The notes under the pieces: model-generated
The model's input: the letters and a program-made list of their open reading frames with translations, nothing else
The model's database searches: none
What the model was told of the DNA's origin: nothing
Position numbers and translations under genes: made by a program
Assembly: GCA_964035795.1 (NCBI GenBank)
Contig: OZ038320.1
Coordinates: forward strand, 3,287,896-3,351,895
Direction of reading: 5' to 3'
Source of the DNA: Pterobdella sp. o SKG-2022
Lineage: Eukaryota > Annelida > Clitellata > Hirudinida > Piscicolidae
Length of the DNA: 64,000 nucleotides
Part shown: positions 54,001-64,000 of the stretch, piece after piece
Position numbering within the stretch: the stretch's first letter is position 1
How the letters are laid out: each line of letters starts with the position of its first letter

Positions 54001-57000
54001 TCAAGCGGTTTCCCGCGCTTTCGAATGGTTGATCAGCCACTGGATGGTTATGTCTGAGGATTTTTAATAATAATAACACTAACAACAATGATAATAATAA
54101 AAATAAAATAAAATAATAATGACAAAAATAATAATAATAAAGGGATCTATACAACACCTAAAGACCAACACACATGGACTCACCTATATTATGTTGCTCC
54201 TTGCAAGAGATAGAGTAACAACTCACCTGAAACACATTTAGCAAGTGATTCTATGATATAAGGCATTATGATTTTCTTGAGCCAAAATTAACTAAAGAGA
54301 TTTTTGAATACTAATAGCTTTTATTAAAAAGCACCGACGGTGTGACAATTTCGAGTCAAGTCAAGATCTGAAAACGTTACTTTGATAACGAAAAGCTTTA
54401 ATACGAAAATTATTGGTGCCCAAAGACTCTTTTTGATGTATCAAATTCAATAAGTATCTTTAAATTTATTATATTCATTATAATATAATGAAAAATATTT
54501 TAATAATGAATTTATTAAAATTATTATGATGGACTATATTAATATCCTAGTAGGTAATAAATTTCATAATTTATAAAAATAATTTTGATTAATTATATAA
54601 AATACAATAAACTTTTATTATAATTATATATATATAATATTTATAAATAATATAACTTAACTATAAACGCAAATACATTGAAAATTATCATCATCATTTT
54701 ATTATAGTCAGCATCTTTCCCTTTTCCAAGGGGTCACTGACTTCTTTCCATGACCTAACCCTCTCTCCATTGTACCCTGTCGTAGGCATCTTCAAGACCT
54801 AACCCAAACCTACGACAAAGGTTTTCCATCATCCCTTTCCAGGTTAACCTTGGCCTTCCCCTTCCTCTACTACCTTCAACCTCAAACCTCCACGCCTGTT
54901 TGACACAGTCGTCATCCTCTTTCCTTACTACATGATCCAGCCATCTTAAACTCCCTTGCCTCACAACTTCAACGATCGTACAATCCAACCCCAATCTAAC
55001 CATCAACTCCTTTGTACTTACACCATCAGCTAGCTGCACACCACACATCATTCTAAGCATCCGTTTTTCTGCTCTTCTCAAAATACTCTTTTCAACGGAT
55101 CTTACTACCCAAGTTTCCAAGCCATATGTCATGACAGGCCTCACAAATGTCCTATAAATTTGTCCTTTAATATTCCATGTGTGTCTTTTACCACATAACT
55201 TAGAAGACACACTGTTGAATGCCTTCCAGCCCAGCCCGATCCTTCGTGTAACAGCTAGCTCATTTCCTCTTCCACCATTCACATTGTCTCCTAAATAACA
55301 ATAACTATTTACCCTCTCCAACTCACCTAAACAACCATTTGAAGAATTCTTACATTCCACGTTTGCACCATTCATACAAACCCTACATTCAAAATTTCCA
55401 TTCATCCTACGAGAAACTCTCTTTACCCTAGCACACCGCGCATGAATCAACTTCTTACATGTCATGCACCTCACACAATTTACCTTGGCCCTTTTACAAC
55501 ACACACCACATGGATCAACCCCACCACCACCACTACTCTCCATTACCTTTGGCTTACCCAGATTAACCTACAATCCTTTCCCTTCAAAAACTGCCTTCCA
55601 ACGGATGAATTGTTCTTCTAGTTCTTCCATAGTCTCTGCCATCAAGACCAAATCATCTGCATAAAGCAGTTCATATAAAGCACCTTTTCTTCCGTCTTCC
55701 GACAATACGTCTAGCACAATTGAAAACCAATACGGCGAGAGAACCGATCCCTGATGGACACCTACATCAAATTCTTCCGAATGTCCACCTCCAACCTTAA
55801 CCCGCGTTTTTGCTCCTTTGTACATCGAAATTACTGCCTGAACCAACCTTTCCGGTACCAACTTCTTTCTCAGCGCCCATTCAATCACCTTTCATGGTAC
55901 CCGATCAAAAGCCTTCTCCAAATCAACAAAACAGATAAAAAGCTTCCTATTCTTCTCAAGGTAGCTTTCCTGCATTCTCCTAAGTATAAAAATAGCGTCC
56001 ACTGTGCTTCTGCCAGGCATAAAACCAAATTGCATTTAGTCAACTTTCACTAACCTTCTTAACCTCTTCTCCAGCAACCTTTCCACTAATTTCATACCAT
56101 GCTCTAAAAGCTTTACACCTCGATAGCTCGCACAGTCCATAACGCTACCTTTCTTCTTATAAATGGGAACAACTGTACTCATCTTCCAGTCATGAGGCAT
56201 ATCCATTCCATTGAGGATTTCATTTGCTATTTGCAAAAAAACATGCTTACCATGTGGAGAAGCAGCTAGGTGTTCCTTGACAATTACAGTTGGACCACTG
56301 GCCTTGCCATTCTTCATGATTCCTAGTGCTCTTTCCACTTCGTTCATAGCAAATGGTTCCATGGGACCTTCAACCACTTCTACATTCACCATTCCATCCC
56401 ATGGATTCTTCTCATTCATGATGGCCTCTATGTGCTCCTTCCACACTCTCTTCCGACCACCCTCGGCAAATACAATATTCCCATTTTCGTCTTTAATGCA
56501 ATTATTACCTGCTAAGTCGTTTGCTTCTTTCTTCATCATTCTCATTCTACGGAATGCGACATTTCTGTCATTCCGTATCTCCTCCATCTCTTTCACCGCC
56601 TCATTCTTCATTGCCTCAGCAACAGCTCTCTTGGCTTTTTTTTTGTCAGAGAGATAGCAAGATTTATTTTCAGCCGATGGAAGTTGCCTCCACCTCTGAA
56701 AACTTTTCCTCTTCTCTGAGATGGCTTTCTGCACATCCTGATTCCACCACCAAGTTTTACTGTCCTGAGGCCTACCATTACTCATACAACACAAATTATT
56801 GTTTTAATTTTCTTCAGCCATTAAAAAGCGATCAAATTGTTCAAAACACTACATTTGAATTCGTTCCATGCTAATTCAGTTTAATCACTGTTTCTAGTTG
56901 ACCTTATCATCAAAAGGCCTTAAAATTAATATATAATTAGTGTTAACACAACAATACATGCCTTACCAATCATAATGGCGTGTTCATTTTATCCTTTTTC

Positions 57001-58628
57001 TTAATAAAGTTTTTTTAAACAATTAATCCAATTAGATTATACTGCTGTACATGTCCCAGTAACTGGAGTTGACAGCAGTCGGTATAGATTATTGATACAA
57101 CTAAGAATTTGTAAGAATCATTTGAAACTCACTTCTCTGCCACTGATTTTCAAAAGATTCCTGAAAAATTGAAATTTCAAGTTTGATAATATTTTTATAT
57201 AAATATTATTATCTCTTTTAGCATTACTATTACTAAAAATGGTTTCCATTAATATTACACATCACAACAACCCACATTTGTTCGATGACATCATTAGCAT
57301 CCAAAGCTCCAGGCAAGTCTTTCTTATTGGCCAGCACAAGAATGGGAATGCCAGCTAATTGGGGTTTCTCGACCAATGAGTGCAGTTCAGTTTTTGAGGC
57401 CTCTATCTTCTTGTCGTCTGCTGCATCCAACATGTATCTGTAAAGTTTTTGTATTATTGAGTTTATATCAATCTGATATTCACTTCTAACTACTTGTGAG
57501 TTTGTTTTTATATGCTCTTCACTTTTATTTAATAATATTCATATAATAATACTTGAGTTATACAATAATTAGTATAAATATATAAACTAACTTACTATTT
57601 ATTATTTTTTAATATGAATTGTATATCTCAAACACACAAACATGGTACTAACACAATGGCATGTACACCCCTGCAGTATCTCTCCCACATGCTCCTAAAC
57701 CTCGGTTGGCCCCCTATGTCCCACACCTAGGTCAGATTGATGCTTGCTTTACATCAGTTGCTCATGGTTTTATAAATTACTTTTCAATTATTCATATGAG
57801 CTGCCATTTGCTTTATATAAGTTGCCATTTCTTTATGTAAAATTTTAACTGTTTTATATAAAAGTTGGCAAGTAACTATGTGAATAATTAAATACATGTC
57901 ATTTTGTATAGGTAATGAATTTAACCAACAGGTAGATTTTAATTGTATATTAATAACTTTATGATAGACCCCTCATAAATGTGTATATGGTTGTTATATA
58001 TAACACATCATCAATCCTAATGGAGGCATTTATTTATTTGTTTTGCATAACTATATGATTACTTCATGTTATTTTATGAATTTCAATTTTTATTAACAAT
58101 GTAAACTAAATCATTCAAAAGTTTAACTTTGTATTTAAATTATTCAATTTTTTTTTATATTATAGTTAATTATATATAAAGATAATAATGAAAATAATAA
58201 TAATAATGGTATTTTTATTATTACTACTATTATTAAAAAATGAACCTTAATGGTGACATTTCCTTTAGTGACTTTCCTCATGTTGAATCCCACAGTGGGT
58301 ATCATGTCTTCACAGAACTTTCCAGACTTCACAAGAAATTTTTAAATTTTTAGTTAATTTGATTTTTATGTAAGATAAAGTTAATTACAGATAGTTTGTA
58401 TTTGAGAATGTTAGTTGAAATTAGTTAATAAAAAATTTTAAGCAACCAGATTATTTGAAAAAACTATACATAATTTTTAGGTAGTTTTCTGAATGAAGAA
58501 CTTACAGAAATAACGTTAACAAAAGTGGTTTTTCCGGAGTTTTGAAGGCCAATAAGGGTCAACTCCATTTCCTGTTTCCAAAGAAGGCTCTTGATCCAAT
58601 CAAGAAGTCTCCGAAAAAAAGCTAACAT
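54001..58628 (-). CDS. ARL8: ADP-ribosylation factor-like GTPase 8
   Basis: Lysosomal small GTPase that recruits kinesin adaptors for lysosome transport. Exons: 58506-58628, 58246-58326, 57653-57726, 57276-57437, 57133-57160, 54184-54226, 54001-54053. All phases match, giving 187 residues (human 186). Motifs: N-terminal amphipathic start '[17 protein letters not shown]' without the myristoylation glycine, as in ARL8; P-loop 'GLQNSGKTT' (27-35); switch 1 '[20 protein letters not shown]'; '[10 protein letters not shown]'; base-binding 'NKKD'; 'SISCKE' for the last G motif. The C-terminus reads '[12 protein letters not shown]'. A 2 kb LINE sits in intron 5 in the sense orientation, which makes that intron about 2.9 kb, but the flanking exons and splice sites look normal. 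Two of the last three exons are 28 and 43 nt. Confidence 0.96.
54350..54440. repeat. Dispersed repeat family C, copy 3
   Basis: CTGAAAACGTTACTTTGATAACGAAAAGCTTT, quoted in parts: CTGAAAACGTT, ACTTTGATAACG, AAAAGCTTT. Resembles 33040-33118 and 40090-40170. In ARL8 intron 5. Confidence 0.6.
54690..56800 (-). mobile_element. 5'-truncated LINE (non-LTR retrotransposon) in ARL8 intron 5
   Basis: One minus-strand frame runs from 56794 to 54755 (about 680 codons) and is broken only by three nonsense codons: TAA at 56033-56035, TGA just before 55888 (Trp expected) and TAG just before 55543. It reads '[11 protein letters not shown]', then reverse transcriptase blocks ('[14 protein letters not shown]', '[12 protein letters not shown]', '[12 protein letters not shown]', '[10 protein letters not shown]', '[13 protein letters not shown]', catalytic 'YADDL'), a Cys-rich knuckle ('[15 protein letters not shown]') and the C-terminal '[17 protein letters not shown]', '[12 protein letters not shown]' and '[10 protein letters not shown]'. 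The endonuclease part is absent. The 3' end terminates in ATGATGATGAT. Few defects suggest a fairly recent insertion. The clade is not resolved. Confidence 0.93.
57033..57095 (+). repeat. Dispersed repeat family D, copy 2
   Basis: Resembles 45546-45615. In ARL8 intron 5, between exon 5 and the LINE; the orientation is antisense to ARL8, whereas the other copy is sense to COG7. Confidence 0.7.
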
Positions 58629-59382
58629 ATTTAAATTAAAAATCTTTTTATAAACTTTCCTAGTATATAACTGATATAAAAGTTCACCGAACGAGCTTTT
58701 TAAAAGTAATATGCTTTAGTCATAAGACCGGATTGCGTATTTACTGAAACCAATAAAATTTTATTTAATAAAAATAATTTTAACGTTTAAAAATTATTTT
58801 TATTTTGTATAACTATTTATTTTTAAAAATTCCGAATTTTATTCAATCAAGTTTTACGTTATTTATTACGGCGTACTCGGGTCTTGTTTCAATCGTATTA
58901 TTATTAAAGATTGTGTATACCTTTTTTAAACGATTTGTTCAACAGAATGTTCATTATCGAAAGTTAAGCAAAATTAAACGTTCTTTTACAAATAAATAAT
59001 TTTACAAAATGACTTTAAAAAAAGTTTAAAAAGCATTATATTTGTATAAGCACAACAATTTTTCTCGAAACTTGTTAGACATTAAAAGCTCCGTGACCAG
59101 GTTTAAAAGCTCCAACTGAACCATGACTAACCAATGGCGTCCAATTAACACAAATCGGCTTATAAAATAGAAACACAAATAATTTATTTAATCATAATTT
59201 ATTTAAAAAATTTCATACTTATCCGATTTATACAAGAGACTGTTCAAAAGAAAATACGGGTTCAAATGATTATCGTAAACAACTCGACACTATTATACAA
59301 AACTTACATAAAAAAAGAAATAAACCATGATTGAAAATCAAATTTGATCACACGATTACAAAATGATGGAAGCGAGTATAAG
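58629..59382. other. Intergenic, ARL8 / Twinkle
   Basis: AT-rich. It should contain the ARL8 promoter and the Twinkle 3' UTR. A plus frame at 58805-58999 is not supported by any family feature. Confidence 0.55.
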
Positions 59383-62300
59383 TCATTTATTTGAGATTTG
59401 TATGAGAGGAGGCAGCGAAGGAGACTGGTGGTGTTGGTTAGAATGAGGATTGTTTGAAGGCATGGCTGAGGGTCGATTATCGTCTATGCAATAAAATGTG
59501 AGAGATTCTTTGTTGAACTTTATCCTTATCATCCCTAGTTCTCCATCGTATCTGTTTTTTGCAACCTGTGAGCAGTAGATAAGTCGACCATCAGGTCACA
59601 CAATAGGGTTTCAGTTGCGTAATAATGCACCCAATGGAGTATTCAAAACAGTAGATAAATTTTTTGAACAATGCATGAAATTTTTAGTTAAACATAACAA
59701 TCTAAATCTTCTTCCCTCTCTACCCCTAACAAATACCTGAATAAACTTTCTGTTATTATTCATAAGAAGCTTGTTGTCTTGCAGGATCAACACATTATCA
59801 GCCTCTTGAGTGGCTTTGGCACTGCCGAAAATCGATGAGATTGACAAGTTCTCGGTGTCCCTCTCCTGTGTGTTTCATGCTGTTATTGTACACAATATTG
59901 ATGTAATACAAGGAGTATAAACATGATGGTAGAGACTATAGCCACCCTCAGTATAGTAGCCAAAAAATCTGATTTGAAATAATGACATCTAATACAAAAC
60001 AATAAGAATCTATATAATAGATATATGATATATATTGATACAAGAGACACAAAATAGCCACAATAGAACACCTTGCGTGGATGAATGACCAGAGTGACAT
60101 GACAATTTGAGTGAGTGGCAAACTTTCGGAAGGCAGAAATGACCAAGTCCTGCTTCAGAAACCTGTCATGGCCTTCCTATGGTTATGAGGTAGAGATGCT
60201 ATTTTAAGTATTATATGTAATATATGGTAGTTTATTCAATATCAATGGAGGTTAAGAGGTATTATATGTATATTCTGTATGAATGGGCCAACAACTTGCA
60301 ACTGTTCCACAGTGTGTTTTAACTACATTAAAATTGTAGCAAAAGCTTTGACCAATAAAGAAAACGCTTCATAAATGCATCATTACATTACATAAAAAAA
60401 GATATTTTATTCAAAACTTTTTACTTTTAGTGTTAAATGTATATTATTATGAAATAAGGTACTTAATTTAATATCTCTCCACCATTTCAACGAAATATGC
60501 TATAAAATGCACGCAACAAACCTCGAGCCCCAGCATGAACTGCAGGTTGTCAACAATCACGTGAGTAATATCATGCACGTATGCGGCATGAGACATCGTC
60601 TGTTTGGGTGGGTAGATAGATAAATAGATAAACAGATAGATAGATAGATAGATTTTTTTTAAGCTACATTCATCCACCTTCAGGCAGGTGCAGAAAGGGA
60701 TTGAGTTTTTTGGCATTTTTTTACGTGATTTGGCATTCCTTGTTTCTTGAAATATTTTCCACAGAATTGACATTTGGATGTTTTTTGAAAGTTAGTGGTA
60801 TGCGATAGTCTGATGTGGTTCGCTAATCCGGTTTTATAGAGACATATTTTGTTGCAAGTAGAACATTTTAAATCCGTTTCAGATTTTTCATTTTCTTTTT
60901 TGCGGTCTTTCTAGCCCTTCTCTTCTGTTTGCTTGAAAAGGTTTAAATCATGGAGTTTAGAACTAATCTCTCTTCACTAGAGGTTCCTGTTTAAGGCTTT
61001 TGTTCTCCATGTTGAGATCATATCAGATAAAAAAAGATAGATAGATAGATAGACAGATATATAGTAAATCATACAGCTGAAAATGACTCACCTCAATAAC
61101 TTTCTGGATGTTCTCCTGGCCATGGAAGGTCATAAAAAAGATAGGCAGCTTCTCAAAGCGATCCGCATATTGATCAAACTGGTCGAGGTTCTTGGTTAAG
61201 TCCTTACTGAGATCGTGTTCATAATTATATGAGAGATTATAACATTAGTGGTATTTATATAGATATAGATGGATATACAGATGAGTATGGACAAAAGTAG
61301 GCATTTAAATGCAGATAAGATATAAAGCTCCTTAATTGCATCACATACATGTAACATTTCATTACAGTAACTCACAGTGCAAACTGGGAGAGCATGGTTT
61401 TGACTAGTTTTATATTGTTGATCTCGAAACTACCCCATAATGTGTTCACCTGGGTGGCGGTGGTCATAAGGGTTTGATTAGAGATGGTGATAGAAGCTGG
61501 TGAGATAATGTTAGTAAAATTTTATTTATCCATTTGAAATAGTTAAGAATATCCTAAATTTATTGAACCATTGAATTTTAAATGTTTACGCACCATCCCT
61601 TCCCCACACACCCCTTGCATAGACAGATCCAAAGAGTAATCAGACATGAAGGTTGTTTTACCGCAGCCTGTAGGACCAGTCATAACAGTCAACTCTCCCC
61701 TGCGATGGCCTTTGAGCAGGTTATTCAACTGAGGATACCTGGTCCACTGAATGCCTGCCATCACTTCCGCATCTGACAACTGCACATATAATTCTTCCCT
61801 GATGGTGTGTGTGTTATAATTGGTTGATGGAATGATGTGTGTGTGTGTTTCAAATGTTTGATGATATAGTAGACAATGATGATGATAGGTGAATAAAAAA
61901 ACAAAACATTAGATATAATTAACAAATCAATCAGCTGTCACAAACACATGAAATCCACCTGAGATGCTGGAAGGTAATTATGGACTGGTGTGCCATGAAC
62001 TTTGATGTCCTCACCACCTTTTCCAAGTCCTCTCCCCTCATCATCACCTCTTTTGGGGATCCTTTCTCTGGTCTGGATGCAGTAAACGTGATGATGGTAT
62101 ACAGATTTCAATAGTAGCTTGATGATTCCAGTGTAGCGTTGTTTAAAATTTATTTTTTCGAAAATTTTTACGTAAGTTTATCAGATTTGGAATACATTTA
62201 AAAACAGCAAAAATATCTATAATTTTAGATAGCTTTAGCCTTTCTATATTTATTGTTCTGTTAATAATAGTGTTAAATTTGAACGACTAATGACATAATT

Positions 62301-64000
62301 GCCTTCAAATTGTTCATTTAATAATTGTTTAACTAAAATGGTTAACGACATAATCACCTAACGAGGTGACATCTCTTCATGTTGAACTTTTTGGCACACA
62401 ACCTCATATCCTGCCAGCTGTTGTGCCCACCCCCAAACCACAATATCAGCTTGGTGCACTTTTCTAATAGCGGTAGTATCTGTGTTTTGGTGGTGTGGGA
62501 GTGTGGTGTGATGTGTGCATTTAGAAAATTTTTGTGTTAAGAGCGTGTGGTGAATGTGATTTTTCTGCGTTATTGAAGTTTTTGGTAAACTTTTATTTAA
62601 AATAATCCTGTTTACCCAAGCTTCAAATTACTGAATTATTGAATGTACAAGTTAGAAAATATGTTCATTTCAACATAAGTTATTACTTCTTTCTTCAATA
62701 CCCTATAAAAACATTAAACGGCAAAAATGATCCTTTGAGGTATAATCTAAAATGATCAACACACCCACAATGAACCATACCGACCCTTCCCAATACCTTA
62801 GGAGGTAATACAGAGGATCCTTTAGGAAGTGCAATAGAAGGCCTAGAGGTTTGTTGGAAGACACACATGGCATCTGCTTCACTCGACGTCACTACTACGT
62901 CTTGGTGAGACTTTGGTGTGTTTTTGTTGTTGTTCTTTTTATTGCTGCTTGTCTTTTTGCTCATTGTTAAGAGGTTATATCCGAATAAACCACACACGTC
63001 CGAGCTGTGTGTGATGGTAGTAATGGTACATAAGACATAGTGCCTAATAATAACTAAATAGCATGAACACCAAGATTTTGAATCCAGTTTAACCCCACTA
63101 TACTGAGTGGCCAGGTTTACTCCATTTACAAAAATTGTCTTGCAATTCCATATAAAAATAATATCAATAAAGAAATAATAATAGGATATTAATTTAGATC
63201 CATGATGTTTGATAACTATTTATTCAAATCAAAGCAAATCAATTCAAATATAAGGGTCAAACACCATCGCAAATAAATTCCTTTAAATGCAGTCAATTTC
63301 TACAGTTTTTTATATGTAATTAAAATATATAATAAAAATAATAATAATAATAAATAATGTATTACCAAAAATTTCATAATAATTTATTACCGATGAATAT
63401 GTGCTATTATTTACTGAATTTTTTCTATTATCAAATCAGTACAATTAATTTATTATTAACTCATCATGACTTACAACCTGGGTATAACAGTTGTTTTCAC
63501 AATAGTCTTCCTAACCACGTCTTCAATAGAATCTTCAACATCATAATTACCCTTATCAGTTACTTCTTCAGTATTTTGTGAAAGGTTATCAGCAGTATCA
63601 TCGGGTTTGCACTCTTTAAATGTGTTTTCAGTAAGTTTTTGTCCACTACCAGCAAGTTCGGTAGGTTGAACTTCTTTATCATTTAATCTCTCAATTTTTT
63701 CTACATTATCATTTGGTTTAGAATCATCAACTTCATCACAACTCTCAACAAAAGATTTTGTTGATAATGGATGGGTACCACTACTTGGATCAACTTTTAG
63801 ACCCACATCAGAACAATCTTTCTTAATAACAGAGATTGATTGATCAGTGATCAAGTTAGTATCCAAACCAATGGATAAATCATCACTAATTGTTTCAACA
63901 GTGAGTATTTTAACAGCAACAAGGGTGTTTTTGAACGAGTAGAAAGGCAATATCAGGCTGCATAAGTCTTCAGAGGCTTTGATGTTGAATGCATTGAGTG
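59383..64000 (-). CDS. TWNK: Twinkle mitochondrial DNA helicase, 5' end missing
   Basis: Hexameric 5'-3' replicative helicase of mitochondrial DNA. Exons: 63478-64000 (continues off the right edge), 62797-63004, 62358-62479, 61959-62072, 61612-61798, 61376-61449, 61092-61206, 60522-60599, 60072-60176, 59737-59865, 59383-59565; all phases match. The first visible exon covers the end of the primase-like part ('[16 protein letters not shown]'), followed by an acidic Ser/Thr-rich insert of about 120 residues. Next come a TOPRIM-type 'SSEADAM', '[11 protein letters not shown]', linker, then the helicase: Walker A '[11 protein letters not shown]', '[10 protein letters not shown]', 'FMTFHGQ', Walker B '[11 protein letters not shown]', '[11 protein letters not shown]', '[20 protein letters not shown]' and '[11 protein letters not shown]'. 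The C-terminus is a short Ser/Pro/His tail. The N-terminal exons lie outside the window. Confidence 0.96.
60606..61056 (-). mobile_element. Fragment encoding two C2H2 zinc fingers flanked by GATA repeats
   Basis: In the Twinkle intron between the exons at 60522-60599 and 61092-61206. On the minus strand one frame reads '[20 protein letters not shown]' (60797-60873 region) and then '[20 protein letters not shown]' (60709-60778 region); upstream codons are interrupted by stops. The piece ends in poly-A followed by a (TCTA)n tract at 60606-60655, and another GATA tract lies at 61028-61056. Zinc fingers after a reverse transcriptase and a microsatellite tail are known from several LINE families, so I read it as a LINE 3' fragment. 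A zinc-finger pseudogene is the alternative. Confidence 0.6.

Noticed and set aside
56211..56874. 148- and 117-codon plus frames
   Set aside because: They are antisense shadows of the LINE reverse transcriptase.

Overview
This window is nuclear DNA from an AT-rich, intron-rich invertebrate animal; I cannot name the species. The evidence is multi-exon genes with GT-AG introns, animal gene families (a SMOC/SPARC-type matrix protein, an inward-rectifier K+ channel, SLC7A, Twinkle), non-LTR retrotransposon remnants and abundant microsatellites (TAA, GATA, CA, AT). Most single open frames here are exons or noise, so I rebuilt genes by splicing exons by eye. Phase agreement across introns and total lengths close to the human orthologues support most models. 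No transcript or database was consulted; the family comparisons are from memory.

Layout, left to right: N-terminal part of PSME4 (-, runs off the left edge); a SMOC-like secreted calcium-binding protein with two thyroglobulin modules and two EF-hand pairs (-); a LINE scrap (+); an SLC7A cationic amino acid transporter with two in-frame stops (+); a LINE 3' end (-); NDUFA5 (+); a 5 kb gene-poor stretch with one candidate orphan exon; a Kir potassium channel (-); a 3 kb gene desert; an SR splicing factor (-) head to head with eIF6 (+); UQCRB (-) head to head with COX8 (+); BCS1L (-) head to head with COG7 (+, 24 exons); an unassigned stretch; ARL8 (-) with a 2 kb LINE in its fifth intron; and Twinkle mitochondrial helicase (-, runs off the right edge).

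The genes do not form an operon. Two patterns stand out. Three close divergent pairs (about 130-270 bp between start codons) probably share promoter regions. Nuclear genes for mitochondria are frequent: NDUFA5 (complex I), UQCRB and BCS1L (complex III and its assembly), COX8 (complex IV) and Twinkle (mtDNA replication), five of twelve recognised genes.

I found no clear undescribed multi-gene system. The best leads are the duplicated module layout of the SMOC-like protein, the two stops in the amino acid transporter, CA microsatellites that abut 3' splice sites, a Kir channel lacking the usual polyamine-binding acidic residues, and several short dispersed repeat families that I could not assign.
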